64,000 nt of DNA from Banduia mediterranea (GCF_031846245.1 NZ_JAVRIC010000008.1:1-64000); one strand, 5' to 3'. Positions 1-11,875 are shown, counted from the first letter of the stretch. Program-made: numbers and translations. Notes: generated by a model from the letters alone, not told the origin.

Positions 1-235
1 AATCGTTGGCCCCGCTTGCTCGATCGTCTGCAAGGCCGACAGGTCGCGCAAGCCGGGCTGGGTCGGTCGGCCATTGGCAAGCATTTCGTAGCGTTCGTGG
101 ACGCGCTAGACAAGGACGCTACTCAGAGCGCTCGACATCATTGCCTGCCAAGCTTCGATTGCGTGGGTGGCTGCGGCAATCGATTCCCAGGATGCCTGCA
201 CGACGGCGCTGTTCTGCCTGTCCTTCAGCGTATAG
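1..235. other. window-edge stretch without a recognised gene
   Basis: I cannot assign a gene here. A plus-strand frame is open from base 1 to a stop at 244-246, but its translation resembles no family I know. The minus strand has a second protein-like frame interrupted by a stop near 117. The next stretch is a transposase tail, so this is probably debris of a mobile region that starts outside the window. Confidence 0.3.
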
Positions 236-370
236 CCGACCCCTGAAGCGGTATTCCTCTGGGCTACGCTCTTCCCCAACGAGGACGCCTGCCTGCGCCT
301 GGTGACCGCAGTGGCGATGGGGATTTCCGAGGAGTGGGTGACCGGTAAGGTCTACCTCACGATGGAGTAA
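236..370 (+). pseudogene. C-terminal remnant of IS256/Mutator-type transposase
   Basis: Only about 44 codons survive, opening after a TAG at 233-235 and ending at TAA 368-370. The translation contains FPNEDACLRL, then ISEEWVTGKVYLTME at the very end. This closely matches the C-terminal tail of IS256-family (Mutator-type) transposases, where an FPN..A.LRL segment is followed by EEW.TG..YL.M. No start codon, no catalytic DDE region and no obvious terminal inverted repeat remain. It is a dead fragment left by an insertion or deletion. The family call rests on recalled motif similarity and has not been searched. Confidence 0.6.
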
Positions 371-457
371 ACCGAGCAAGAGACCAACGAAGAATCAGTG
401 AGAAATTGCAGAAACGGGGTTGCTTTATCTCGGAAGTTTCGGGGTCTGTGCCCGGCT

Positions 458-1207
458 TCAGAACTTGACCGCCGCTCGCAGAGCCTTGAGTTCATCGGGT
501 GTCGCCTCACGATAGCCGGCGGACTTGATGCCACGCCCCAGCGAAATCGGCCCGTAACCGATACGGATCAGCCGGCTTACCTGACAGTTCTGGGATTCCC
601 ACAGCCGTCGCACCACCCGGTTGCGGCCCTGCTTCACCGTGACCTGGAACCAGCGATTGGCGGATTCCTCGTCTTCCTCGTCTGCCGGGCGCTGAGCGGC
701 GATGATGCGCTCGAATCGAGCCGGGCCATCATCGAGTTCCACGCCCTGACGCAGGCGCTTGAGCGTGCCCTCGTCGATTTCGCCCAGAACGCGGACGGCG
801 TACTCGCGCTGGATCTCATAACTGGGGTGCATCAGCCGCCGCGCCAGCTCGCCATCATTGGTGAACAGCAGCAGACCCGAGGTGTTGATGTCGAGCCGGC
901 CGACCGCGATCCAGCGGCCGGATTCCAGCTTGGGCAGCTTGCGGAACACCGTGCGCCGCCCTTCCGGATCGTCTCGCGTAACCAGCTCACCGACGCGCTT
1001 CTTGTACAGCAGCACCCGCGTCGGCTGCGGTTTCACGGCCGTGCGGATGAAGCGACCGTCGACCTGAACGCGGTCGCCCGCGCCGATTTTCTGGCCAAGT
1101 TCGGCCGGTTTGCCATTGACGGCGACGCGCCCGGCGGCGATCCATGATTCGATTTCGCGGCGCGACGCCAGGCCGACACCGGCCAGTACTTTCTGGATGC
1201 GTTCCAT
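458..1207 (-). CDS. rluB: 23S rRNA pseudouridine synthase, RluB type
   Basis: This 249-residue protein should isomerise a uridine of 23S rRNA (U2605 in E. coli) to pseudouridine during 50S assembly. Residues 1-50 form an S4 RNA-binding domain beginning MERIQKVLAG with an SRREIE helix. The RsuA/RluB catalytic motif GRLDINTSGLL follows, with the nucleophile Asp at 106. The family motif GRNRVVRRLWE lies near residue 200. Length is normal for RluB, although E. coli RluB has a longer basic tail. It sits 27 bp downstream of scpB on the same strand, the common scpA-scpB-rluB order. RluE or RsuA are less likely given this context. Confidence 0.93.
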   Translation of the reverse strand: MERIQKVLAGVGLASRREIESWIAAGRVAVNGKPAELGQKIGAGDRVQVDGRFIRTAVKPQPTRVLLYKKRVGELVTRDDPEGRRTVFRKLPKLESGRWIAVGRLDINTSGLLLFTNDGELARRLMHPSYEIQREYAVRVLGEIDEGTLKRLRQGVELDDGPARFERIIAAQRPADEEDEESANRWFQVTVKQGRNRVVRRLWESQNCQVSRLIRIGYGPISLGRGIKSAGYREATPDELKALRAAVKF

Positions 1208-1234
1208 GATGTTCGTTCGCGCTCGGTGAGTCCG

Positions 1235-2002
1235 TCAGTGAACCTGATTGGCAGGGCGACGGTCTTCGTCGATGTCGTCCGCGGGCGGCTCGGACTCGGG
1301 CATGCGCTCGTCCGGTTCGTCCGGGGAAAACTCGTCCGCCTCGCCTTCATTCCTTGTCTCGGGCTGCGGTGTCACGCTGCCCAGCCGCAGCAGCGCGGCT
1401 TCGAGCTGTTCCGAATCCTTGATCTCAGGCAAGTCCGGCAATTGGTCGAGTGACTTCAGATTGAAGTCGTCGAGAAACTGCGCGGTCGTCCCGAACAAGG
1501 CCGGGCGACCGGGCACTTCCTTGACGCCGACTTCGCGCACCCAGCCGCGTTCCTGCAGGGTGCGCAGAATATTGCTGGACACCGACACGCCGCGTACGTC
1601 CTCGATCTCGCCGCGCGTGATCGGCTGGCGGTAGCAGACCAGGGCCAGGGTTTCGAGCAGGGCACGCGAAAAGCGTGGCGGTTTTTCCTGCCACAGCCGC
1701 GAGACCCAGCCGGCATAGTCGCGACGCACCTGGATGCGAAAGCCGCTGGCGACTTCGCACAGTTCCACGCTGCGCCCTTCGAACTGGCTTTCCAGGCGGT
1801 GGATCGAGGCGCGAATGTCCTTGCGCAGCAATCCCAATTCCTCGCCGATCAGGCGCTGAATCTGATCAACCGACATCGGGCCGTCTGCGGACAGCAGCAG
1901 GGCTTCAAGGATACGGTCGACCTGCGCGTCCGATTCCGGCGACGACGACGGGCTCGCGTCCGGCGCATTCTCGAATGGCTGTTCGTCGGGTTCCATGGAC
2001 AT
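1235..2002 (-). CDS. scpB: segregation and condensation protein B
   Basis: ScpB is the winged-helix kleisin-associated subunit that with ScpA and SMC forms the bacterial condensin on DNA. Residues from about 25 to 200 carry the two winged-helix domains, with the family-typical segments LEALLLSADGPMSVDQI and ALLETLALVCYRQPITR. The frame is open further upstream, but that extension lies inside scpA and is proline/serine-rich. I chose the ATG at 2002, giving 255 residues and a 15-bp overlap with the scpA end; an ATG at 1996 is equally possible. The C-terminal 50 residues are acidic and probably disordered. smc itself is also in this window, about 10 kb away. Confidence 0.92.
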   Translation of the reverse strand: MSMEPDEQPFENAPDASPSSSPESDAQVDRILEALLLSADGPMSVDQIQRLIGEELGLLRKDIRASIHRLESQFEGRSVELCEVASGFRIQVRRDYAGWVSRLWQEKPPRFSRALLETLALVCYRQPITRGEIEDVRGVSVSSNILRTLQERGWVREVGVKEVPGRPALFGTTAQFLDDFNLKSLDQLPDLPEIKDSEQLEAALLRLGSVTPQPETRNEGEADEFSPDEPDERMPESEPPADDIDEDRRPANQVH

Positions 2003-2015
2003 GCGGGAAAAGGGT

Positions 2016-2852
2016 TCAGACCGCTGCGGCAACGTCGGCGTCGGCGCCGGGCCGCGCGACGCCAAGCAGCAAGGGGGCGAAGGATCCATCCTGGCGCAGT
2101 TCGATCATCGCGCTTTTGACCAGTTCCAGCACGGCCAGAAAACTCACCACGATGCCGAGCCTGCCTTCGTTCGGATCGACCAGATCACTGAACAGCGAGG
2201 GCTGACTGGTGCTGAGGCGGGACAGAATATGACTCATGCGTTCGCGCACCGACAAGGGCTCGCGCTGCACCTGATGCGCCCCGCGCAGCTCGGCCCGTTG
2301 CAAGGTGTCGCGAAACGCCAGTACCAGCTCGCGCAAGGACGGCACCGCCAGCGGCACGGCAACGTCGGTGCGTTCCGGTTTGGCGTGCGCGACGAAGATC
2401 TCGCGACCGCTGCGCGGCAGATTTTCGATATTCTCGGCGGCGGTCTTGAAGCGTTCGTATTCCTGCAGGCGTCGCACCAGCGTCATCCGCGGGTCTTCTT
2501 CGAGTTCGTCTTCGGGCGCGCTGCGCGGCAGCAAGACCCGCGATTTGATCTCGGCCAGCAGCGCCGCCATCACCAGATATTCGGCCGCCAGTTCCAGCCG
2601 CAATTCCTGCATCAATTCGATGTACTGAATGTACTGGCGGGTCACCGCCAGGATCGGGATATCGAGAATGTCGAAATTCTGGCGACGGATCAGGTACAGC
2701 AGCAGATCCAGCGGACCCTCGAAGGCGTCCAGGAAGACTTCCAGCGCGTCCGGCGGGATGTACAGATCCTCCGGCAGCTTGTCGAGCAGTGCGCCGCGTA
2801 CCTTGGGCAGCTTGTGCTCCTCGGCAATGGCGACGGCGCCCTCGATCGTCAT
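2016..2852 (-). CDS. scpA: segregation and condensation protein A (kleisin)
   Basis: ScpA is the kleisin that bridges SMC heads in the chromosome condensation complex. The 278-residue protein has the N-terminal signature [15 protein letters not shown], followed by DILDIPI and a helical stretch around [18 protein letters not shown]. These match the ScpA N-terminal domain that binds the SMC neck. The C-terminal winged helix occupies the last 80 residues. Its ATG overlaps the trpS stop in an ATGA arrangement, and its end overlaps scpB, so the three genes are translationally coupled. Nothing unusual is seen. Confidence 0.95.
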   Translation of the reverse strand: MTIEGAVAIAEEHKLPKVRGALLDKLPEDLYIPPDALEVFLDAFEGPLDLLLYLIRRQNFDILDIPILAVTRQYIQYIELMQELRLELAAEYLVMAALLAEIKSRVLLPRSAPEDELEEDPRMTLVRRLQEYERFKTAAENIENLPRSGREIFVAHAKPERTDVAVPLAVPSLRELVLAFRDTLQRAELRGAHQVQREPLSVRERMSHILSRLSTSQPSLFSDLVDPNEGRLGIVVSFLAVLELVKSAMIELRQDGSFAPLLLGVARPGADADVAAAV

Positions 2853-3856
2853 TGCGGGATGAAACCGAGGGCTTCGTGCACCCGTGCCAGGCAGACTTCG
2901 GCGCGCGCCGAGGCGCGCTCGGCGCCGTCGCGCAGTACCGCATCCAGGGCGTCCTGGTCGGCGCGAATCTCGTGATAATGCTTTTGCACCGGTTGCAGCT
3001 GGGCGATCACCGCATCGGCCACGGCCTGCTTGAAGCTGCCGTAGCCCTGGCCGTCATAGGCGCGCGTGATCGCGTCGAAACTGTCGCCGGTACAGGCGGA
3101 CAGGATGCTCATCAGATTGGAGACACCAGGCTTTTCGGCGAGGTCGTAGCGGATGCTGCCTTCCATGTCCGTCACCGCGCGCTTGATCTTGCGTTCGATG
3201 CGCTTGGGCTCGTCGAGCAGGTAGATCGCGTTGGTTTCCGCATCCTCGGACTTGGACATCTTCGCGGTCGGCGTCTGCAGGCCCATGATGCGCGCCCCCA
3301 CCGGAGGAATCATCGGCTCGGGCACGGTAAATACATCGCCATGGAGACCGTTGAAACGCGTCGCGATGTCACGCGTCAGTTCCAGGTGCTGCTTCTGGTC
3401 CTCACCGACCGGAACCCGATGCGCGTTGTAGACCAGGATGTCCGCCGCCATCAGCACCGGATAGCTGAACAGGCCGGCGTTGATGTTGTCGGCGTGCTTG
3501 GCCGACTTGTCCTTGAACTGCGTCATGCGCGACAGCTCGCCGAACTGGGTGTAGCAGTTCAGCACCCAGGCCAGACGCGCGTGCGCCGGCACATGCGACT
3601 GCACGAACAGCACGTTCTTCTTCGGATCGAGGCCGCAGGCGATATACAGCGCGATGAATTCGTAGCAACGTTCGCGCAGCACGGCCGGGTCCTGGCGCAC
3701 GGTGATCGCGTGCAGATCCACCAGCATGTAGTAGCTGTCGAACTCCTCGTGCAACTTCACCCAGTTCTTCAGCGCACCCAGGTAGTTGCCGATGGTGAGG
3801 TGCCCCGAGGGCTGGATGCCGGACAACACGACTTGTCGATTTTCGGTTTCGCTCAC
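2849..3856 (-). CDS. trpS: tryptophanyl-tRNA synthetase
   Basis: TrpS charges tRNA-Trp with tryptophan in the cytoplasm. At 335 residues it has the length of the class I, TrpRS-I family. The HIGH-type motif reads [10 protein letters not shown] (about residues 18-27) and the KMSKS motif is intact at 199-203. The tryptophan-pocket region [15 protein letters not shown] lies between them. It is the first gene of the trpS-scpA-scpB-rluB run and overlaps scpA by four bases. No leader peptide or trp-attenuator-like structure is visible in the short gap upstream. Confidence 0.97.
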   Translation of the reverse strand: MSETENRQVVLSGIQPSGHLTIGNYLGALKNWVKLHEEFDSYYMLVDLHAITVRQDPAVLRERCYEFIALYIACGLDPKKNVLFVQSHVPAHARLAWVLNCYTQFGELSRMTQFKDKSAKHADNINAGLFSYPVLMAADILVYNAHRVPVGEDQKQHLELTRDIATRFNGLHGDVFTVPEPMIPPVGARIMGLQTPTAKMSKSEDAETNAIYLLDEPKRIERKIKRAVTDMEGSIRYDLAEKPGVSNLMSILSACTGDSFDAITRAYDGQGYGSFKQAVADAVIAQLQPVQKHYHEIRADQDALDAVLRDGAERASARAEVCLARVHEALGFIPQ

Positions 3857-3907
3857 GGGAATTCTTGATTCGATTGATCGAGGTGGTCGGGACTTGCCGA
3901 TTTCGCG

Positions 3908-4573
3908 CTACAGCCCGAGAACCGAGCGCACCAGCATTTCCATGAACCCGAACGGGAACCAGAACAGCGCGCCGAACGCCGGCACCATGGACGCGAGAAT
4001 GATGAGGCCGAACAGGATCGCGATGCCGTAGGGCTCGATCCGGCTCAGCTTGTAGGCCTGCTGCGGCGGCAGAAAACCAGAGAGCACACGACCGCCGTCC
4101 AGCGGCGGAATCGGGATCAGATTGAGCACCATGAAAATCACGTTGATCATGATCCCGGCGTTGGCCATGTACATCAGCCCCATCCACAGACCGTCACCGC
4201 GACCCAGCGTCAGGCCGATCTTGAGGATCATGCCCCAAGCGATGGCCATCGCCAGGTTCGACATCGGTCCGGCCGCGGCCACCAGCGCCATGTGCTTGCG
4301 CGGATTGCGCAGATTGCTCTCGACCACCGGTACCGGCTTGGCCCAGCCGAAGAACATTCCGCCCAGCAACAAGGTGACGGCCGGCAGCAGCAGCGTACCC
4401 ACCGGGTCGATGTGCTTCAGCGGATTCAGGCTCAGGCGCCCCTGATTGGCGGCCGTGTGATCGCCGAAGGCACGCGCCGCCCAGCCGTGAGCAACCTCGT
4501 GCAAGGTAATCGCCAGCAGGACGGGCAGCGCATAGATCGCAAGCTGCTGAATCAGGGAAAACGACGAACTCAT
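3908..4573 (-). CDS. site-2 protease family (M50) membrane metalloprotease
   Basis: A 221-residue, multi-spanning membrane protein of the M50 (RseP/SpoIVFB-like) group, most like the small YwhC/Rv1417-type members without a PDZ domain. The zinc motif HEVAH is at 25-29 inside the first transmembrane helix. The second motif, NLIPIPPLDGGRVL, supplies the third metal ligand Asp. About five hydrophobic segments are visible. An open frame continues upstream to 5314, but it runs antisense-like through the yciO-type gene, so I place the start at the ATG at 4573. The physiological substrate is unknown. Position beside trpS and the YciO gene is common in gammaproteobacteria. Confidence 0.88.
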   Translation of the reverse strand: MSSSFSLIQQLAIYALPVLLAITLHEVAHGWAARAFGDHTAANQGRLSLNPLKHIDPVGTLLLPAVTLLLGGMFFGWAKPVPVVESNLRNPRKHMALVAAAGPMSNLAMAIAWGMILKIGLTLGRGDGLWMGLMYMANAGIMINVIFMVLNLIPIPPLDGGRVLSGFLPPQQAYKLSRIEPYGIAILFGLIILASMVPAFGALFWFPFGFMEMLVRSVLGL

Positions 4574-4617
4574 CGCGGAATCGATCTTGTGGGTGGCGTC
4601 ATCGGGCTTCGGTCGGC

Positions 4618-5262
4618 TCAGTCGTATTGCGAGTCCGAGGCATGCTCCATCCAGGCCACACGACCCTTGCCCTGGCGGACCAGCTTGGGCTCGCCATCCG
4701 TCAGGTCGAGGATCGTGGTGGGTTCGTAGCCACAATTGCCGCCGACGACGACCACGTCCACCAGACGGTCGAGCTGGGCTCGTACCTCTTCCGGATCGCT
4801 GACCGGCAGATGGTCCGGCGGCAGGATCAGCGTGACGGACAGCAAGGGTTCGCCCAGTGCCTCCAGCAAGGACTGCGCGATGGCGTTGTCCGGAATGCGC
4901 AGGCCGAGGGTCTTGCGCTTCTCGTGTTGCAGGCGCCGCGGCGCTTCGTTGGTGGCCTGGAGCACAAAGGTGTACGGCCCCGGCGTCATCGACTTGAGCA
5001 GCCGGAACTGGGCATTGTCGACGCGGGCATAGGTCGAGATTTCCGAAAGATCGCGACACACCAGGGTGAACAGATGGTGCTTGTCGAACTGGCGGATCGC
5101 CCGAATCCGGTCCGAAGCGGCCTTGTCGCCGAGGTGGCAACCCAGGGCGTAACAGGAATCCGTGGGGTACGCGATCACCGCGCCCTTGCGCAGATGCGCG
5201 CCGATCTGGGCAAGTAGCCGCTTCTGCGGATTCAGGGGATGAACGGAAATCCAGTCTGCCAT
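4618..5262 (-). CDS. yciO: YciO-type L-threonylcarbamoyladenylate synthase-like protein
   Basis: This 214-residue protein belongs to the Sua5/YrdC/YciO family. YrdC/Sua5 make the threonylcarbamoyl-AMP used for tRNA t6A; YciO members share the fold, but their role is less certain. The N-terminal nucleotide-binding core reads GAVIAYPTDSCYALGC, followed by KHHLFTLVCRDLSEIS, where YrdC has K.R.. motifs. TFVLQAT and KTLGLRIPDN are the usual central strands. It is transcribed away from yciB, with 66 bp between the starts. Length and context (yciO near yciB and the M50 gene) favour YciO over the shorter YrdC. Confidence 0.88.
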   Translation of the reverse strand: MADWISVHPLNPQKRLLAQIGAHLRKGAVIAYPTDSCYALGCHLGDKAASDRIRAIRQFDKHHLFTLVCRDLSEISTYARVDNAQFRLLKSMTPGPYTFVLQATNEAPRRLQHEKRKTLGLRIPDNAIAQSLLEALGEPLLSVTLILPPDHLPVSDPEEVRAQLDRLVDVVVVGGNCGYEPTTILDLTDGEPKLVRQGKGRVAWMEHASDSQYD

Positions 5263-5316
5263 GCCCTATTGTAGGGTTTCTTGCCGTGCTCGGTCCTACT
5301 CGTGACCGACCCACCT

Positions 5317-5322
5317 TATAAT
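5317..5322 (+). promoter_or_regulatory. candidate -10 box just upstream of yciB
   Basis: A perfect TATAAT ends only 6 bases before the yciB ATG, so a transcript starting at the usual distance would be nearly or fully leaderless. I see no good -35 hexamer at 17 bases and no Shine-Dalgarno sequence. A chance match is possible. Confidence 0.4.
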
Positions 5323-5328
5323 CAGCGC

Positions 5329-5862
5329 ATGAAACAAGTTCTGGATTTCCTGCCGGCCGTCGCCTTTCTTGCCGCGTATGTCCTCGGCGACATCTATCAG
5401 GCCACCATCGCGCTCATCGCCAGCCTGGCGCTGGTGGTGATCGCCTATGGAATCCTGGAACGGCGCCTGCACAAGACGCACTTCATCACCCTGCTGGTGG
5501 CCGCGGCCCTGGGCGGGCTGACGCTCTACGTTCATGACCCGCGCTTCATCAAGTTCAAGCCAACCGCCATCTACGCGCTGTTCGCGCTGGCGCTGCTGGG
5601 CAGCCAGCTTTTCGGCCAGAAAGTGCTGATGCAGCGCTTCGGCAGCAAAATGGTGGACCTGCCCGAAGCACTGTGGCGCAAGATCAACCTGGCTTGGGCG
5701 GTGTTCTTTGTCGGTCTGGCGGTACTCAATCTGTTCGTGGCGCAGGAATTTTCCGAGGCCACCTGGGTCAAGTTCAAGGTGTTCGGCTTCACCGCGCTGA
5801 CCTTCGCCTTCCTGATCGCCCACGCCCCGTTCGTGGCGCGCTATCTGCCGAAGGAAGAATAG
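5329..5862 (+). CDS. yciB: inner membrane protein YciB (intracellular septation protein A)
   Basis: A 177-residue polytopic inner-membrane protein of the YciB/IspZ family, implicated in cell-envelope synthesis and septation together with DcrB and division proteins. The family start MKQVLDFLPAVAFLAAYV is clear, and I take the ATG at 5329 rather than a TTG at 5281. Five hydrophobic segments follow; a conserved tract runs VFFVGLAVLNLFVA, then WVKFKVFG. It is followed five bases later by yciI, then bolA, forming a small plus-strand cluster. The same yciB-yciI pairing is seen in enterobacteria. No Shine-Dalgarno sequence is evident. Confidence 0.95.
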   Translation: MKQVLDFLPAVAFLAAYVLGDIYQATIALIASLALVVIAYGILERRLHKTHFITLLVAAALGGLTLYVHDPRFIKFKPTAIYALFALALLGSQLFGQKVLMQRFGSKMVDLPEALWRKINLAWAVFFVGLAVLNLFVAQEFSEATWVKFKVFGFTALTFAFLIAHAPFVARYLPKEE

Positions 5863-5867
5863 GCCGC

Positions 5868-6170
5868 ATGCTCTACATGATTCTCGGAACGGACGCGCCG
5901 GATTCGATGAACGCGCGCGCACTGGCGCGCCCCAAGCACCTGGACCATCTGCAGGCGCTGCAGGACCAGGGCCGGCTGATTCTCGCCGGACCGCGACCAC
6001 GGGTCGATTCGGCCGATGCCGGTGCCGCCGGCTTTCACGGCAGCCTCATTGTCGCCGAGTTCGACTCGATCGACGCGGCGCGAGCCTGGGCCGCGGCCGA
6101 CCCCTACGCCCAGGCCGGTGTGTTCTCCGAGGTGCTGGTGCAGCCGTTCGTGAAGGTGTTTCCGCGCTGA
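5868..6170 (+). CDS. yciI: YciI family protein
   Basis: A 100-residue protein with the ferredoxin-like dimeric alpha/beta-barrel fold of YciI. Family features are the N-terminal MLYMILGTD strand, the central RPKHLDHLQ helix, and PRPRVDS followed by GSLIVAEFDS. The conserved His of the RP.HL segment and the Asp of the DPYAQAGVF segment are present. These are the residues proposed for the still poorly defined active site. The biochemical role is unknown. It lies between yciB (5-bp gap) and bolA (1-bp gap), so the three are almost certainly co-transcribed. Confidence 0.93.
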   Translation: MLYMILGTDAPDSMNARALARPKHLDHLQALQDQGRLILAGPRPRVDSADAGAAGFHGSLIVAEFDSIDAARAWAAADPYAQAGVFSEVLVQPFVKVFPR

Positions 6171-6171
6171 C

Positions 6172-6453
6172 ATGGATCGTATCGCCGCCATTCGAGACTG
6201 TTTGACCCAGCGCTTCGCGCCGCAGCAACTCGACATCGGGGATGACAGCGCGCTGCACGCCGGCCATGCCGGGGCCGCCAGCGGGGCTGGGCATTATCGG
6301 GTTCACATCGTCAGCCAGGCGTTTCGCGGCATGGCGCCGCTGGCCCGTCACCGCGCGGTCTACGACGCCGTGTCCGAGCTGATGGGACGCGAGATTCACG
6401 CCCTTTCGATTCAGGCGCGATCGCCGGAGGAAGCTTCGCCGGGCAAGGCCTGA
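6172..6453 (+). CDS. BolA family protein
   Basis: A 93-residue BolA-fold protein. BolA proteins partner monothiol glutaredoxins through a [2Fe-2S] cluster and affect cell shape and stress responses. The helix-turn-helix-like core shows the family motif SQAFRGMAPLARHRAVYD, with the invariant His of the RHR segment, and DDSALHAGH supplies the second conserved His. The last 14 codons overlap the 3' end of the mscS-type gene on the other strand by 43 bp. Third position in the yciB-yciI-bolA cluster fits many gammaproteobacteria. Whether it is BolA or a short IbaG-like paralogue cannot be settled from sequence alone; the length favours BolA. Confidence 0.9.
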   Translation: MDRIAAIRDCLTQRFAPQQLDIGDDSALHAGHAGAASGAGHYRVHIVSQAFRGMAPLARHRAVYDAVSELMGREIHALSIQARSPEEASPGKA

Positions 6454-7586
6454 TCGGCCGCGTCCATGATCGGCGCCGGTACCTGCTTGAGCCACAGATC
6501 GCGCTGCGGGAACGGGATCGAAATGCCGTTGCGGCGAAAACTGTCGTCGATCCCGAATCGAAGGTCGCTCGCCACGATGAAGCGCCGCTCCACGAAATGG
6601 ATGAACACGCGCAGTTCGAAGTCCAGCGAACTGTCGCCGAAGTTGGTGAACAGCACCTGCGGCCCTGGAACGTCCGGCAACTCCCCTGCCTTGATCGTGA
6701 CCTCGTGTCGACTGGCGACCTCCAGCAGCAACTCACGCACACGCCGCGTATCCGAACCATAGGCCACCCCCACGGCGACGTTGATGCGACCGACGTTGTC
6801 GCGCAAATTGAGGTTGGCGACGGCATTGGACAGCAGATCCGAATTCGGCACCACGATGCTTTCGCGGCCCACGGTTTCGATCTCCGTGGAACGAATGCGG
6901 ATGCGCCGCACGAAGCCCTCGTTGCCGTTGACGGTGATGTAGTCGCCGGTGCGCACCGGCCGCTCGAACAGGATGATCAGCCCGGACACGAAGTTGTTGA
7001 CGATGTTCTGAAGTCCGAAGCCGATGCCGACCGACAGGGCACCCGCCACGATCGCGAGCTTGCTGAAATCCAGACCGGCCACGGACAGCCCCACGATCGC
7101 GGCCACCACGAAGGTGGCGTAGCCGAACAGCGTGGCCACCGAATCGCGGGTGGAGGGCTCGACATGGGTCTTGGGCAGCCAGTCCAGCTCGATCTTGCGC
7201 TTGAGCCGTCGCGTGAAGGTGAACAGCAGCGCGAACCAGAACAGGCCCAGCAGCAACTGCGCCGGCACGATTTGCACGCTGCCGATGTGCAGGCCGCCAC
7301 GCGTGAGATGCTCGCGCAGCGATTCGCCGATCTCGGACAGCCCCCAGACCTGCAACAACTTCCAGGCGGCCAGCGGCCACAACAGCAACTGCACGGCCAG
7401 GAACAGCCAGCCGAGTTCGCCCAGTTCCTTGCCCGGCGCGACGCCCAGCCAGCCACGCAGCGTCTGTTGCCAGCGGAAGCGTCCCTCGTTGAGGGTGCGA
7501 CCGAGATAGCCGATCAACCAGGACAGCCCCAGGCCGGACACGACGATGGCGACGGTCCACACCCATCTTGGATCGATGTATTGCAA
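6411..7586 (-). CDS. MscS family mechanosensitive ion channel
   Basis: A 391-residue inner-membrane channel that would open under membrane tension and release solutes during osmotic downshock. At least four hydrophobic segments occur before residue 190. The pore helix and MscS domain follow, with the signature GIGFGLQNIVNNFVSGLIILFE near 195-215, then ERPVRTGDYITV and the beta-domain motif IVVPNSDLLSNAV. It is larger than minimal MscS (about 286 residues) because of extra N-terminal helices, similar to YbdG/YjeP-tail types. It converges on the bolA gene with a 43-bp tail overlap, so the two may interfere. Confidence 0.93.
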   Translation of the reverse strand: MQYIDPRWVWTVAIVVSGLGLSWLIGYLGRTLNEGRFRWQQTLRGWLGVAPGKELGELGWLFLAVQLLLWPLAAWKLLQVWGLSEIGESLREHLTRGGLHIGSVQIVPAQLLLGLFWFALLFTFTRRLKRKIELDWLPKTHVEPSTRDSVATLFGYATFVVAAIVGLSVAGLDFSKLAIVAGALSVGIGFGLQNIVNNFVSGLIILFERPVRTGDYITVNGNEGFVRRIRIRSTEIETVGRESIVVPNSDLLSNAVANLNLRDNVGRINVAVGVAYGSDTRRVRELLLEVASRHEVTIKAGELPDVPGPQVLFTNFGDSSLDFELRVFIHFVERRFIVASDLRFGIDDSFRRNGISIPFPQRDLWLKQVPAPIMDAADQALPGEASSGDRA

Positions 7587-7652
7587 GCGGAATTCCGAAT
7601 CAAAAGTCCCCGCGCGAAGATAGCACTGCGCGCCAGCGCCGCGCGCAAACGA

Positions 7653-8741
7653 TCAGGCCTGAGCGGGTACCCTGCGGCGACGATGGCGACGCCACTTGCG
7701 TCCGCAACGGCCGGAGCACAGCAGCCCTTCGAACCCCAGCCAGGCGGCGAAGAATCCCATCAGCGCGGCGTCCCAGCGTTGCAGAGCGGCCGCGATGAAG
7801 TCCGGCACATTGCCCTTGTAGACGCCCTTGAACAAACCCAGCAGCGGATGCGGTCGCATCAGCAAGCGTCGCTGATCGGCGAGCAGCGCCAGCCCGCGGC
7901 TGCCCTTGCGTGATGCCTTGGCCAGCCAGATGCCGGCTTCGTCGCCGAGCTTGAGCGTTTCGATCCCGCCGCGACCCGATAGCCACAGCGCGAAACTTCC
8001 GCCTGGTGTTTGCGCATAGCGCGTCGCCAGCTTGAGCTCCGAGGCGTCGTCGACATTGCGCAGTATTCTCAGGGCCGGCGCCGGCCCGGCACGGCGGCCG
8101 AGCCGCGTCGCGTCTTCGACGACATCGACCAGCGGCGCAGCGCGGCGCTCACGCAGCGCCGTTCGCGACAATCTCGCCAGCGACTTGGCGAAAGTCCGGG
8201 TCATCGACCCGCTGCGTCGCGCGAACTTGAGCAAGGCGGCGCCGAGATCCAGCTCCGGCGCCACGGTCAGCACGATGCCGGCCCCCGACAGCGCGACGAT
8301 GATGTCGTCGACCTCCTCGCCGCGAATCGCGCGACCGGACTGAATCACCAGATCGCGGATGTCACCGAACACGAACAGATCGGCGACCACGGCCCCGCCC
8401 AGCGCCTCGACACTCTCGCCCTGCCCGGTCAGAGCGCCGCGACCGACTTCGCGCACACGGCGTGCCCAACTGTCCCGTTGCGTGATGATGCGTTCGCGCA
8501 ACGACCCGAGTTCGGCGACCGAGTCGCCTGCCTCGAGTCCGGCATCGACCACCAGCAGCGCCTCGGAATAGCGCGCTTCGGCCCGGAGCGCCTGCGCCTC
8601 CTGCAAGTAGTCGTAGTCCGGAAGCGCCGCCAGTTCGGCACGCAGCTTCAGCGACGGCCAGTCCGGCAGGCACAGAAACAGCAAGCTGCCGGCAATCACC
8701 GCGCGCACGGCCGACCCCAAGATTCCACTCCAATCCGTCAT
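7653..8741 (-). CDS. hypothetical membrane-anchored protein
   Basis: I do not recognise this 362-residue protein. A hydrophobic N-terminal segment (AVIAGSLLFLCLP) suggests a signal anchor. Residues 45-90 look like a short TPR-type helical pair (LQEAQALRAEARYSEALLVV). A glycine/alanine-rich hydrophobic segment near 150-165 (DIIVALSGAGIVLTV) and another near 335 (ALMGFFAAWLGFEGLL) may span the membrane. The extreme C-terminus is very basic (KWRRHRRRR). It stands alone between the mscS-type gene and ligA, with 171 bp to ligA. Codon use is like its neighbours, so it is probably a real lineage gene. Confidence 0.65.
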   Translation of the reverse strand: MTDWSGILGSAVRAVIAGSLLFLCLPDWPSLKLRAELAALPDYDYLQEAQALRAEARYSEALLVVDAGLEAGDSVAELGSLRERIITQRDSWARRVREVGRGALTGQGESVEALGGAVVADLFVFGDIRDLVIQSGRAIRGEEVDDIIVALSGAGIVLTVAPELDLGAALLKFARRSGSMTRTFAKSLARLSRTALRERRAAPLVDVVEDATRLGRRAGPAPALRILRNVDDASELKLATRYAQTPGGSFALWLSGRGGIETLKLGDEAGIWLAKASRKGSRGLALLADQRRLLMRPHPLLGLFKGVYKGNVPDFIAAALQRWDAALMGFFAAWLGFEGLLCSGRCGRKWRRHRRRRVPAQA

Positions 8742-8912
8742 CGCGCGATTCTAGCTACGGCCAGAGCCGGCATTCGCGCGCCAGCATTCCGGGCTCCGGT
8801 GAAACCTCGGCATATCCTGACCTGGGCTGAGCTGAATCGACATTAGCGCGGCCCGCGCCTGTTCCCGCCATGAACGTTCTGCATCACGCCAGCCCGGCTC
8901 CGGGCCGGCAAT

Positions 8913-11871
<2,959 letters not shown>

Positions 11872-11875
<4 letters not shown>

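Noticed and set aside
4574-5314. N-terminal extension joining the M50 protease to the yciO region
   Set aside because: The extension reads yciO in the wrong frame; the protease has a natural start at 4573.
8892-8905. Palindrome GCCCGGCTCCGGGC after ligA as a terminator
   Set aside because: Loop of two bases and no T tract; left unassigned.
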